Below, piece by piece: positions 18,161 through 26,213 of a DNA stretch of 64,000 nucleotides. Under the pieces are notes generated by a model, which worked only from the letters and a program-made list of their open reading frames with translations, was not told the DNA's origin and ran no database searches. Source of the DNA: Megaera_A sp965233855 (GTDB lineage Bacteria; Pseudomonadota; Alphaproteobacteria; Rickettsiales; Rickettsiaceae); the NCBI GenBank assembly GCA_965233855.1, contig OZ247586.1, positions 1,116,001-1,180,000 of the forward strand, in the 5' to 3' direction. Every line of letters starts with the position of its first letter. The first letter of the stretch is position 1. A program made the position numbers and the translations under genes.

Positions 18161-18726
18161 TATTTTGCCCTTTCTACAAATGTAAGATCTTCAGACTTGA
18201 TAACGATCTTTTCGCCACTCACAAGATATGGAGGAACCATAACCTTCAAACCATTAGTCAAAATCGCTGGCTTATATGAAGAAGTAACCGTTGAACCTTT
18301 TATTACTGGATCAGTCTCCTCAACTTCCACAATCAAATTTGCTGGCAACTTAATACTTAGTGGAGTTTCTTGATAAAATTCAACTTCTAAATCCATGCCA
18401 TCAACAAGAAGTGGTAACTTCTCACCAAGTAAATTTTTATCTAGCAATAATTGTTCAAATGAATTTGGATCCATAAAGACCAAATGATTATCTTCCGCAT
18501 ATAAATATTGCATTTTCTGGCGCTCAAGGAATGCTTTTTCTACACTATCCGTTGAACTAAATCTTTGATTTAATTTATTACCTGTGCGTAAGTTTTTCAT
18601 TTCCACTTGAACATAAGCACCGCCTTTGCCAGGCTTTGTATGCTCAGGGTTTTTAGCCACCGCCCAAAGTTCATCCTTGTAATCTAAAATATTACCAATC
18701 TTGATCTCATTTGCAGAAATTCTCAT
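18160..18726 (-). CDS. efp: Translation elongation factor P
   Basis: This 188-residue protein is EF-P, which enters the ribosomal E site and relieves stalling at polyproline stretches. The tip loop reads HTKPGKGGAYVQ with the lysine that is lysylated in many bacteria. The second and third OB domains follow, with FMDPNSFEQ and LPANLIVEVEETDP, the typical T-x-P-x-x-K-G-like turn (TDPVIKGSTVTSSYKPA) and a GEKIVI segment near the end. Polyproline proteins such as the 649-residue candidate effector at 26-28 kb would need it. It lies 4 bp after secF and overlaps the suhB-like gene by one base. Confidence 0.97.
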   Translation of the reverse strand: MRISANEIKIGNILDYKDELWAVAKNPEHTKPGKGGAYVQVEMKNLRTGNKLNQRFSSTDSVEKAFLERQKMQYLYAEDNHLVFMDPNSFEQLLLDKNLLGEKLPLLVDGMDLEVEFYQETPLSIKLPANLIVEVEETDPVIKGSTVTSSYKPAILTNGLKVMVPPYLVSGEKIVIKSEDLTFVERAK

Positions 18727-18730
18727 AAGA

Positions 18731-19642
18731 TTACTCTTTAAATTTTTTAAAATTAAATAGGGTCAATATAGGAGCAGAAATAAAAATAGATGAATATGTA
18801 CCAATAAATATACCGATAAACACCAGAACACTGAAGCTCCTAATGGCTTCACCACCCAAAATAATCAGAGCAAGGTTTGCAAGTAACGTTGTAAGAGCTG
18901 TTATTGTTGTTCTAGAAAGAGTTTCATTGATACTTAAATTAATAATTTCATTTACACCCTTTCTACTATATTTTCGTAAATTCTCACGAATTCTGTCATA
19001 AATCACAACAGAATCATTCACTGAATAACCAATAACTGTTAGTATTGCAGCAATAGTGCTAAGATTAAAATCATAGTCAGTAATACTCATAAATCCAAGA
19101 CTTAAAATAACATCGTGAATCAATGCAAGTAATACTCCAAGTCCAAAATGCCACTCAAACCGCACCCAAATATAAAGCATAATTGCAGCAAATGCCAAAA
19201 TCATTGCCATTAGTCCTGAACGGATCATCTGTTCTCCCACTTGAGGCCCAACAAAATCTACTTTACGATATTCGAACTCATAGGGAAATTTCTCCTCCAA
19301 AGTTCTCTTAATCAAAGCAATATTTGACATTAAATCTTCTTCACTACTAACACCAACTCTGATAGATAGGTCGTGCAATGTCCCAAAATTTTGTAAAACT
19401 ACTTCGCCAATATCAAGCCCACCTAAAACCTCACGCATTTCAGCTAGATCTGGCTCTTTATCAGTCCTAACTTCCATACTAATTCCACCGATAAAATCAA
19501 TACCAAAATTAAATTTATGCACTCCAATCCAAACAAAACTTATTAAAAGCAATAGCAATGATATTGCATAACTCACCTTCTTAATTTTCATAAAGTCAAA
19601 TTTAGGCTTAGCCGGGAGTAATCTCAAAGGGAATAATTGCAT
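18731..19642 (-). CDS. secF: Protein translocase subunit SecF
   Basis: This 303-residue inner-membrane protein is SecF, the proton-driven partner of SecD in Sec translocation. The first membrane helix (residues about 24-45) is followed by the conserved GIDFIGGISMEVR. A periplasmic P1-like domain precedes VGPQVGEQMIRSGLMAM. The remaining five helices include the diagnostic VIGYSVNDSVVIYDRIREN and NETLSRTTITALTTLL. Length and motifs are typical. SecD is not in the window, so secD and secF are separated or secD lies elsewhere. Downstream on the same strand are efp and the suhB-like gene at very short spacing, which suggests one operon. Confidence 0.97.
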   Translation of the reverse strand: MQLFPLRLLPAKPKFDFMKIKKVSYAISLLLLLISFVWIGVHKFNFGIDFIGGISMEVRTDKEPDLAEMREVLGGLDIGEVVLQNFGTLHDLSIRVGVSSEEDLMSNIALIKRTLEEKFPYEFEYRKVDFVGPQVGEQMIRSGLMAMILAFAAIMLYIWVRFEWHFGLGVLLALIHDVILSLGFMSITDYDFNLSTIAAILTVIGYSVNDSVVIYDRIRENLRKYSRKGVNEIINLSINETLSRTTITALTTLLANLALIILGGEAIRSFSVLVFIGIFIGTYSSIFISAPILTLFNFKKFKE

Positions 19643-19766
19643 TTGAATATTTTTCGCTCTGTATCTTTGAATAATTTACGACATTCTACATTATGCTGCC
19701 AGACAAATCCAGCAAAATAATACTTAACCATTTTGTATTCAAAAAGAATTATAGACATAGAGTAGC

Positions 19767-19796
19767 GTCATTCTAGACGAAGATCTAGAATCTAGG
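19767..19796. repeat. Dispersed hairpin repeat, member 1
   Basis: Begins GTCATTCTAGA and forms an 8-bp stem (ATTCTAGA with TCTAGAAT) around a short loop, ending near TCTAGG. Related repeats sit at 22651 and 54581. The rest of the 334-bp gap 19643-19976 shows only AT-rich sequence and the rplT terminator. Confidence 0.5.
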
Positions 19797-19920
19797 AATA
19801 TTTCCAGTTATTCTCATGTTAATAAACAAAACTCAAGTTTCTCTCTTGTTCTCCTCATAAATATTAAAGAGACGATAAATTTTATAGGAAATAATTTTTA
19901 TAAAAAACACGAATTTCACA

Positions 19921-19954
19921 CACAAAAAAGGGCGAAACCGAAGCTTCGCCCTTT
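19921..19954 (-). terminator. Rho-independent terminator of rpmI-rplT
   Basis: AAAGGGCGAA (19927-19936) pairs perfectly with TTCGCCCTTT (19945-19954) around an 8-base loop. On the minus strand it follows the rplT stop by 22 bp and runs into a T tract, a textbook intrinsic terminator. Confidence 0.9.
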
Positions 19955-19976
19955 AATATATAATCTAAAACCAGAT

Positions 19977-20330
19977 CTAGCTAGCTTTCTTTATCTGCTC
20001 AACGATATGAGCAAAACTTTCTGGATTATTCACCGCTATTTCCGCAAGCATCTTACGATCCACTTCAATACCAGCTTTTTTCATTCCACCAATAAAAGTT
20101 GAGTAAATCATACCATGCTGACGAGCAGCCGCGTTAATTCTTTGAATCCAAAGACCTCTAAAGTCACGCTTACGATTTCTTCTATCGCGATAAGCATATT
20201 GAAGCGCTTTTTCTACTCTTTCGATAGCTACTCTGAAACAGTTATTAGCTCTGCCTCTATAGCCTTTAGCCATTTTGATAATTTTCTTATGGCGATTTTT
20301 TGATATTTTTCCTGATTTTGCACGTGTCAT
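19977..20330 (-). CDS. rplT: 50S ribosomal protein L20
   Basis: This 117-residue protein is L20, an early-assembling 50S protein that binds 23S rRNA domains I and II. It begins TRAKSGKISKNRHKKI and contains AKGYRGRANNCFR, the basic YRDRRNRKRDFRGLWIQRINAAAR segment (positions about 50-72) and the C-terminal GMKKAGIEVDRKMLAEIA. Length is standard. It lies 21 bp after rpmI and is followed by a strong terminator, so rpmI-rplT ends there. infC, the usual third member of this operon, is not adjacent. In other bacteria L20 represses its own operon, but no leader is visible here. Confidence 0.98.
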   Translation of the reverse strand: MTRAKSGKISKNRHKKIIKMAKGYRGRANNCFRVAIERVEKALQYAYRDRRNRKRDFRGLWIQRINAAARQHGMIYSTFIGGMKKAGIEVDRKMLAEIAVNNPESFAHIVEQIKKAS

Positions 20331-20351
20331 ATTCTAAACTTCCTAATTTAA

Positions 20352-20552
20352 TTAACTATTTGGGAGAAAAATTTTCTTTATTCTCTTTGCATCTTGCTCG
20401 CAAAGAACTTCAGTTCCTCTCTGATTACGAAGTTGAGACTTGCTGCGGCGTCTCATCATATGCTGCTTACCAGCTTGACCCGCCTTTACTTTTCCAGAAG
20501 CTGTTAAGCTGAAACGCTTTTTTGCACCTGAATGGGTTTTCATTTTAGGCAT
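20352..20552 (-). CDS. rpmI: 50S ribosomal protein L35
   Basis: This 66-residue basic protein is L35. The start is set at the ATG giving MPKMKTHSGAKKRF, the universal L35 N terminus. A longer in-frame reading adds 15 unrelated residues. Further family features are KAGQAGKQHMMRRRS and the C-terminal KRIKKIFLPNS. It is upstream of rplT with 21 bp between. The normal gene before it, infC, is absent. Instead a lipoprotein gene on the same strand lies about 100 bp upstream, at the edge of an accessory cassette next to IS982 copy 2. Confidence 0.96.
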   Translation of the reverse strand: MPKMKTHSGAKKRFSLTASGKVKAGQAGKQHMMRRRSKSQLRNQRGTEVLCEQDAKRIKKIFLPNS

Positions 20553-20657
20553 AATAATCCTCAAAATTTGGTATTTAACAAATGCTACAAATAGCAAAGC
20601 AAATTAGGCATACCAGGGCCAAGTTGCTTTTCCAAGCGAGAATTATATCTATAAAAG

Positions 20658-21056
20658 CTAAATTTTGCAAATTATTTTTTTGTTATGCAATACTCTCCAT
20701 AATTGGCTATTATAATCAAACTGTAGGAAATATTCATGATATGGCTGGCACCCTACTCTATAAGCTTGGTATTTATTATCATACAAAATATCTTCCATTA
20801 TATTGTCACATGGTAGATTTTTACCATTCAAAAACTCTTTGAATCCCAATTTCTCATATTCATATTGAAATGACTTCACATATTGCTCATCATTTCTTTT
20901 AGCTTCCGATATATATTTCTTCGCTAATCTATCAACACATTCTTGTTTTGAAAATGGTTCTAGCGCATAACAACCAAGATATTGCTTTGCCTTATTTTCC
21001 TTTTGGCACGCAGAAAGAACTAAAGGAAAAACTATAAAAATAACTTTATTTCTCAT
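20658..21056 (-). CDS. Small lipoprotein of ankyrin/lipoprotein cassette 1
   Basis: This 132-residue predicted lipoprotein has a signal sequence ending in the lipobox LSAC at residues 14-17. The mature part is Cys-containing and polar, with YLGCYAL, FSKQECVDRLAKKY, SFQYEYEKLGFKEFLNGKNLPC and FLQFDYNSQLW. The start is the ATG at 21056, preceded by GGAGGTG. An upstream frame extension is ignored. It overlaps the ankyrin gene by 11 bp, so translation is coupled. A diverged homologue with the same spacing of cysteines and aromatic residues is the decayed gene at 55216. I know no family for it. A surface or periplasmic immunity-like role is only conjecture. Confidence 0.75.
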   Translation of the reverse strand: MRNKVIFIVFPLVLSACQKENKAKQYLGCYALEPFSKQECVDRLAKKYISEAKRNDEQYVKSFQYEYEKLGFKEFLNGKNLPCDNIMEDILYDNKYQAYRVGCQPYHEYFLQFDYNSQLWRVLHNKKIICKI

Positions 21057-21312
21057 AATCACCTCCAACTTTAACCGCTAGTGCAATATAGTATTTGAGT
21101 ATTTCTTTTTGTGCAGCGCTGTTGCATATTTTTAGCAAATCATTAAGCAATATATGAGCTTTGATTGGATCAGATGCAATTGCATAATCCAAAGCATTTT
21201 TACTATTTTCATCAAAATAAAATGGATCAGCACCGTCGGAGATTAGCTGATACATATCGGAAATATTACCAGACTTTGCTGCTTCTATCAGTTCTTGCTG
21301 TTTGTTATTCAT
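21046..21312 (-). CDS. Small ankyrin-like protein of cassette 1
   Basis: This 88-residue protein resembles one or two ankyrin repeats (LIEAAKSGNISDMYQLISDG, then GADPFYFDENSKNALDYAI). The ATG at 21312 is preceded by GAGAGGA. The frame is open upstream for 23 codons, but that part belongs to the structured leader. Its last codons overlap the start of the lipoprotein gene. A homologue of 79 residues heads the second cassette at 54984. Ankyrin repeats mediate protein contacts, and small soluble ankyrin proteins next to lipoproteins can be immunity proteins in contact-toxin systems, but no toxin gene is present here. Confidence 0.75.
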   Translation of the reverse strand: MNNKQQELIEAAKSGNISDMYQLISDGADPFYFDENSKNALDYAIASDPIKAHILLNDLLKICNSAAQKEILKYYIALAVKVGGDYEK

Positions 21313-21394
21313 GTGTTTTATCCTCTCTAGTTTAAACAAGGAGGTTCTCAAATAGAACCTCGATATTTTTCTAGCTACCAAAAAGGATTAATTA

Positions 21395-21605
21395 AATCTC
21401 CCAATGGTAGCCGGGAGGGTTGGAAAAACTGCATAAGAAAACAGCTATAACAGAGACCACAAGTGCAAGCAAAAGCCTGCACCCTAGATACAACTATTAT
21501 CACCCCCGACCATAAAAAATCGAGAGCATATCATTTATGCGGCTGATACATACCGTTCTTATGACAGAGGTTTCCAAACCTCAGAACGGCAATCTACCGT
21601 TCCGG
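21395..21605 (-). ncRNA. Structured leader RNA of cassette 1
   Basis: The region between IS982 copy 2 and the ankyrin gene has strong inverted repeats. On the minus strand CCGTTCT and AGAACGG enclose GAGGTTT/AAACCTC (21553-21589). GTCGGGGGT near 21505 faces a CCCTCCCGGC partner near 21412, and GTGCAGGC pairs with GCTTGCAC between them. The same order of elements occurs before the second cassette, with a 9-bp perfect version of the long-range stem. Hairpin positions are conserved although sequence differs, which favours a functional RNA. The general look recalls phage C4-type antisense leaders, but that is from memory and unverified. Confidence 0.55.
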
Positions 21606-21620
21606 TTTTGAGTCTAATAT

Positions 21621-22589
21621 AACCCGAACTATGTATAAGAAAAGGACTGCATAGCTAGTGATATTGGGGTATTCTGTATTTTTGCAATCTAAAAAAGGTA
21701 CCCCAATGAATATAGATTACGATAGTTTGTTCTGCTTTGTCGATGATTTTTGTAAAGGATTTGAAAATTGGTACAAAAAGACACTCATTACCAGTGGTAT
21801 TAGAAAGCGTAATAAACCATGTAAAATGAGCTTGTCAGAAATAATAACTATCCTGATAGCTTTCCATCAATCTGGAATGTCATGCTTTAAATATTTTTAC
21901 CTAGAACTTATGAGGAATCACAGAAACTTATTCAGCTACTTAGTACATTACGATCGCTTTACAGCACTAATAAAACTTGCTTTCCCTGCTGTGGTTTGCA
22001 TGCTTAAAAGCCTTGAAGGTAAGGTAACAGAATATATGTTTATAGATGCAACGCCTATGGCTGTTTGTCATAATCTTCGAGAAAAAAGACATAAAGTTTT
22101 TAAAGGATTAGCTAAAAAAGGCAAGACTTCTACTGGTTGGTTTTTTGGCTTTAAGTTGCACTTTATTCTCAATACATTCGGAGAAATTGTAAGTATGACT
22201 ATTACTGGTGGCAACGTTAATGATCGTTCTCCAGTTATGGAAATGGTGAAAGGTATTACTGGTAAACTTATTGGTGATAAAGGGTATATATCCAAAAAAC
22301 TATCCGCTGAATTATTTGAACAAAAAGTGACTTTGATTACTAAAATCAAAAAGAATATGAAAAATATTTTAATGGATACTACAGATAAAATGATGTTGAT
22401 GCGTCGTAGTTTTATTGAGACTATATTCTCCTCTATGAAGTCATTGAATACTTTGATTCATAGTAGGCACAGATCACCTATCAACGCTTTTTCTCACTTA
22501 TTTGCTGGACTCATAAATTACCAAATTAGAACTGATAAACCATCTCTAGATCAAATGGTAAAATTAGATTCTTATGCATAGTTGGGGTT
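21621..22589 (+). mobile_element. IS982-family element, copy 2
   Basis: A 969-bp element, the same as copy 3 line by line in the sequence shown, with the terminal repeats AACCCGAAC and GTTGGGGTT at its ends. AATAT at 21616-21620 and 22590-22594 is the target duplication. It abuts the 5' end of the cassette 1 leader and is transcribed away from that cassette. Confidence 0.92.
21706..22581 (+). CDS. IS982-family transposase, copy 2
   Basis: This 291-residue transposase is identical to the other two copies. The start is the ATG at 21706 after AAAAAAGG. DDE-type residues are in MFIDATPM, LIGDKGYIS and RRSFIETIFSSM. An intact frame with identical siblings indicates recent movement in this genome. 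The gene is oriented toward rsmI, and its 3' end is about 120 bp from the convergent rsmI stop. It does not interrupt a recognisable gene here. Confidence 0.93.
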   Translation: MNIDYDSLFCFVDDFCKGFENWYKKTLITSGIRKRNKPCKMSLSEIITILIAFHQSGMSCFKYFYLELMRNHRNLFSYLVHYDRFTALIKLAFPAVVCMLKSLEGKVTEYMFIDATPMAVCHNLREKRHKVFKGLAKKGKTSTGWFFGFKLHFILNTFGEIVSMTITGGNVNDRSPVMEMVKGITGKLIGDKGYISKKLSAELFEQKVTLITKIKKNMKNILMDTTDKMMLMRRSFIETIFSSMKSLNTLIHSRHRSPINAFSHLFAGLINYQIRTDKPSLDQMVKLDSYA

Positions 22590-22650
22590 AATATAATTGA
22601 AAATGAAGTCAAGATTTTTTGTAATATGGCTTTCTCAAACACACCCAAAT

Positions 22651-22677
22651 GTCATCCTCGCGAACGCGGGAATCCAT
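22651..22677. repeat. Dispersed hairpin repeat, member 2
   Basis: Begins GTCATCCTCGCG and ends GGGAATCCAT, with a CCTCGCG/CGCGGG stem around a two-base loop. It lies between IS982 copy 2 and rsmI. This form resembles hairpin repeats common in many proteobacteria. Confidence 0.55.
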
Positions 22678-22703
22678 ACAGAAAAAATTGTTCTAATCAA
22701 CAA

Positions 22704-23537
22704 CTACTTCAAGCTATTCGCTATTTTATATATTTCCTTTCTACTATATTGATTCTTATATTTTGCAAACACCATATCGGACGCGGATTTTGCACTTGCC
22801 CCGCTTGATAAAATATCATTAAGCTCTTTTGCCAAAACATCTTTAGCAATTTCTTGATTAGCCTTACCTGATATACTTAAAACTACCTCTCCCTTTGCTG
22901 GGTTCTCTGTATAATATTTCATCAATTCAGAAAGCGGAGCCATCTTTGACTCTTGATATAATTTTGTCAGCTCTCTAGATACATTTGCCTCTCTATCACC
23001 CAAAACTTCTTGAGCCACTTCAAGAGATTGTAGCAACCTCTTCGATGTTTCATAAAATACTAGAGTTACCTCTAACATCCCTAGCTCATGAAAAACATTA
23101 CTTTTTCCTTCTTTTGTTTTTGGCAAGAAACCAGCAAAAATAAATTTATCAGTTGGGAGCCCAGAAATACTAAGAGCTGTAATTATTGCACATGCACCTG
23201 GTACCACATCAACACTCACTCCTGCTTCTTTAAATTCACGCACTAACTTATATCCAGGATCCGATATAAGGGGCGTTCCAGCATCGGAAACCAAACTAAC
23301 AATCTTACCAGCTTCAATCAAAGTTTTGATATAATATCTTTGTGTTTCATCACTGTTATCATTATAAACTTTTAATGGCACTTTAATACCATGTTTCGCT
23401 AGTAATTTACTAGACACTCTGGTATCTTCACAAAATATAATATCAGAACCAGCAAGTACATCCAGCGCTCTGAGCGTGATATCGCCTAAGTTACCAATTG
23501 GTGTAGATACAATATAAAGACCTGGTTTAAGATTCAC
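22704..23537 (-). CDS. rsmI: 16S rRNA C1402 2'-O-methyltransferase
   Basis: This 277-residue protein is RsmI (YraL), which methylates the ribose of C1402 in 16S rRNA using SAM. It shows the tetrapyrrole-methylase fold motifs GLYIVSTPIGNLGDIT, FCEDTRVSSKLL, LVSDAGTPLISDPG, VPGACAIITALSISGLP and the RELTKLYQE segment. Length is normal. It diverges from an LpoA-like lipoprotein gene 27 bp away, an arrangement also found in E. coli (yraL and yraM/lpoA) and other proteobacteria, which supports both calls. The 3' end faces IS982 copy 2. Confidence 0.96.
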   Translation of the reverse strand: MNLKPGLYIVSTPIGNLGDITLRALDVLAGSDIIFCEDTRVSSKLLAKHGIKVPLKVYNDNSDETQRYYIKTLIEAGKIVSLVSDAGTPLISDPGYKLVREFKEAGVSVDVVPGACAIITALSISGLPTDKFIFAGFLPKTKEGKSNVFHELGMLEVTLVFYETSKRLLQSLEVAQEVLGDREANVSRELTKLYQESKMAPLSELMKYYTENPAKGEVVLSISGKANQEIAKDVLAKELNDILSSGASAKSASDMVFAKYKNQYSRKEIYKIANSLK

Positions 23538-23564
23538 TTATCATTACGCTTTGGAGAATTACTT

Positions 23565-24713
23565 ATGCATAATATAAAGCAAAAAATCCTAAAATTCATC
23601 ATTTCTTTTTCATTCTTAATAACAATTACAGCCTGCGACCAGGTGAAGAACTTTTCAGACTTTAAAAATGTACTAGGAAAAAATGTTGTTGATATAGCTA
23701 TTTTGCTTCCAATGACTGGACCTGAAGCAGAATTAAGCAAAGAATATGCAAAAATGATCAAAATCGGTTTATCAGATGGAGTAAAAACAAAAATCAGAGT
23801 CACTACTTATGATTCAACGAATCAAGAAAAACTAAATACCTCATTAAACAAAATCTTTGATATCGGCACTGACATAATCATTGGTCCAATTTATTCGCAA
23901 GCAACAAAAACAGTTGCGCAAAAAGCCAAAGATAAGAGCACTATTGTTCTTTCATTATCCAACAACCCTGTGCTTGCTGATAAAAATATTTATATCTATG
24001 GACATGCTCCAATAAGGCAACTTGAACAGATAACCAACTATTTCCTTGATCATAAATATCAAAACTACATTGCCCTTCTGCCAGCTGGAAGATATTCCAC
24101 TACAGTAAGCAAAATATTAAATGATATGATTGCTAATAGAGATGGCACTCTCGCACGTGTTGAATTTTATGGTGGCTCTCCAGAAGATATGGCAAAATCA
24201 GTTAACTTAGTATCTGATACTGTTGATAATTTAAATGAAAGCGATCTAAACCTAAAACAACCAATTATTTTAGTTGCTGATGATCCAGCCACTCTGGAAG
24301 TTCTTTACAGCAATGCAAAAAAATATAATCTAGATAAACGAGCAATAATAGCCGGTGATAGCAGGGTTGATATAGATTACACACCACCAGTAGATGTGAC
24401 ATTCACTGGATCACTAAATATTACTAACACGAACCTAACCATGCGAGCCATGAAATCTGGAATCAAACATATTTCATTCATGCATGCTATCGCATATGAT
24501 GCAGGTAAAATGATCGGTGATCGTATTGGCTCAGGTTTCAATAGAACAAGATTCGTCGCTCAAATGAACTCCTCTGAACCTTTTGTTGGAATTTCAGGAA
24601 GCATACATTTCACTGATTCCATTGCTCAGCGCAAATATGACATAGTAAAAAAAGAGGGCGGTAAGTACAAAACAATGACAGAACAGGCAGAAGGTCACAC
24701 TGCATCTCACTAG
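23565..24713 (+). CDS. LpoA-like / ABC-binding-fold lipoprotein
   Basis: This 382-residue protein is a predicted outer-membrane lipoprotein with the lipobox ITAC at about residues 21-24. The remainder is a type I periplasmic-binding fold, as in the C-terminal domain of LpoA, the activator of PBP1A. Features are VDIAILLPMTGPEAELSKEY, IDIIIGPIYS-like DIIIGPIYSQATKTVAQ, and late segments IIAGDSRVDIDY and ISFMHAIAYDAGKMI. The N-terminal TPR domain of E. coli LpoA is absent, as is common in alphaproteobacteria. Synteny with rsmI and the presence of mrcA (PBP1A) in the window fit a peptidoglycan role, but activation has not been shown. Confidence 0.75.
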   Translation: MHNIKQKILKFIISFSFLITITACDQVKNFSDFKNVLGKNVVDIAILLPMTGPEAELSKEYAKMIKIGLSDGVKTKIRVTTYDSTNQEKLNTSLNKIFDIGTDIIIGPIYSQATKTVAQKAKDKSTIVLSLSNNPVLADKNIYIYGHAPIRQLEQITNYFLDHKYQNYIALLPAGRYSTTVSKILNDMIANRDGTLARVEFYGGSPEDMAKSVNLVSDTVDNLNESDLNLKQPIILVADDPATLEVLYSNAKKYNLDKRAIIAGDSRVDIDYTPPVDVTFTGSLNITNTNLTMRAMKSGIKHISFMHAIAYDAGKMIGDRIGSGFNRTRFVAQMNSSEPFVGISGSIHFTDSIAQRKYDIVKKEGGKYKTMTEQAEGHTASH

Positions 24714-24805
24714 ATTTGTTATTTTAATTGTAGAAAGTTTTGAGTTGATCCAAAAATCGTCTACCAGGCTCCAGAGAAGAATAAATAGCATGCTATTTAT
24801 TAAAT

Positions 24806-25510
24806 TCAAAAAGCTAGGAACAACAAAAAAGCTGAATTTATATTATAGAAATACAAAGATATAAACTTACTATTTCTAAACAAAAAACTGATAGCTAAAA
24901 GAAATATAAAAACAACTAAATCAAACACAGAAAGCCAAACAGAGGCTGGTAATATAATATTAATTAGATCTTGCTTTAAAATATCGTCGATTTTTATAGT
25001 AAACACAGCCATCAAAAAAATCGCTACACAACAAAATGCCACTAACCAATATATAATCGACTGATCCTGTAATGTTCTAAAAAGAACAGCCTCCATCACC
25101 AAAGCTGTTGTTAAAATTTTAGGAACGAATCGATGCTCTATCCGGATAATAAATGCTAGAGAAAGGGTGATACAGAAACAAAATTTTAATAAAAATATTT
25201 CAATATTATGGCTATAAAAATAAGCACATAATACCGCAAAAAATCCGCAGGTAATTTCTAAATATAAATATGATAATGATATTTTTTTGCCGCAATAATT
25301 ACAACTCCCTTTCGTGCTAATCCAGCTAAGAATAGGTAAGTATTCATAAAAGCGCAGAGGATGTTTACAATCAGAACAAAATGGTGGCTCAGTCTTTGAA
25401 CCATTAAATCCATAAGGGATAATATTTCTAGGAAGTCTATATAACAAAGTCGTAGCAAAGTTGCCTATAAGCAAGCCAAAAACAAACAAAGACAGATATA
25501 TAAATATCAT
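24806..25510 (-). CDS. Prepilin-peptidase-like membrane protein, catalytic site degraded
   Basis: This 234-residue polytopic protein has the N-terminal domain of type IV prepilin peptidases: RLPRNIIPYG, then two CxxC pairs (FCSDC and SCNYC) separated by the loop HPLRFYEYLPILSWIS. The membrane peptidase part follows, but the first catalytic aspartate is missing. The usual IDxDxxxIPD is IRIEHRFVPK here, and the GxGDxK motif is not recognisable (KIDDILKQ). It is probably not an active aspartic peptidase, although a methyltransferase-like function could remain. It begins 3 bp after the upstream gene in an apparent operon with the 226-residue protein and the WH2-like protein. No pilin gene is in the window. 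Confidence 0.75.
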   Translation of the reverse strand: MIFIYLSLFVFGLLIGNFATTLLYRLPRNIIPYGFNGSKTEPPFCSDCKHPLRFYEYLPILSWISTKGSCNYCGKKISLSYLYLEITCGFFAVLCAYFYSHNIEIFLLKFCFCITLSLAFIIRIEHRFVPKILTTALVMEAVLFRTLQDQSIIYWLVAFCCVAIFLMAVFTIKIDDILKQDLINIILPASVWLSVFDLVVFIFLLAISFLFRNSKFISLYFYNINSAFLLFLAF

Positions 25511-25513
25511 AAA

Positions 25514-26194
25514 CTAACGGCCTACTCCGCCACCACGATCCATTCCGCCACCACCTTTCTTAAAATCGGCAACTTGCCTTTTTAACTGAGCCACCTCCAA
25601 AGATCCATATTTTTTGAGATCAGATTCCTTCCCTCCTTCATATTTTGAAGCAAGCTTAACTCCACCCTCAATCAAATTATGTTTATAGTTATCTTTTGCA
25701 GTCTCTCCAGCAATTCTTTTAGGATTCATGACCTTATATACTTCATATACAGCAAAATTTTTCATTATACGCTTTAAGTTCTTTTTTGCCTCAAGGTTAA
25801 GAATATGAGTTCTATCCTTACGACTTACTCGTCCTAATGTTGGATCTAACTCTTCATCAAGCTCTTGCAAAAATTTACGACATAATTCCTCAGCGTCGCG
25901 AGCAATTTTCTGTTCATCAGCATCAACTCCACCAAGCTCCTCAGGATCAATTTGTTTCTTTTTTTTCAAATGTTCTTTTATTAAAAGTATCAACTTACTT
26001 TGCACCTCTGTAAGCTCATGACATTCATCAATAAGCTGGTCAACAGCTGCACCTAAATCATCATCCTTTTCCATATCTTCAAATATATGGGCAAGTTCTG
26101 ATTCAAATTTCTGTTTAACATGAGGATCAATAACATCTAAAATACTCTGAAACTCCTCGTCACTTTTCTTTTTTTTACTCTCTTGATCAAACAT
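25514..26194 (-). CDS. Hypothetical protein, helical and acidic
   Basis: This 226-residue protein is unrecognised. The N-terminal two thirds is rich in Glu, Asp and Lys and predicted to be helical (for example FESELAHIFEDMEKDDDLGAA without any membrane segment). The C terminus ends in a glycine-rich tail (KKGGGGMDRGGGVGR). It lies 19 bp downstream of the WH2-like gene and 3 bp upstream of the prepilin-peptidase-like gene, so all three are likely cotranscribed. Cotranscription suggests a chaperone or partner for the large protein, but nothing in its sequence shows this. Composition resembles that of secreted rickettsial proteins. Confidence 0.6.
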   Translation of the reverse strand: MFDQESKKKKSDEEFQSILDVIDPHVKQKFESELAHIFEDMEKDDDLGAAVDQLIDECHELTEVQSKLILLIKEHLKKKKQIDPEELGGVDADEQKIARDAEELCRKFLQELDEELDPTLGRVSRKDRTHILNLEAKKNLKRIMKNFAVYEVYKVMNPKRIAGETAKDNYKHNLIEGGVKLASKYEGGKESDLKKYGSLEVAQLKRQVADFKKGGGGMDRGGGVGR

Positions 26195-26213
26195 AAAAAC
26201 TCTACTTTAATAT

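Noticed and set aside
22626..22808. A 60-codon frame across the repeat and rsmI end
   Set aside because: It is antisense to rsmI for most of its length and begins in a dispersed repeat.
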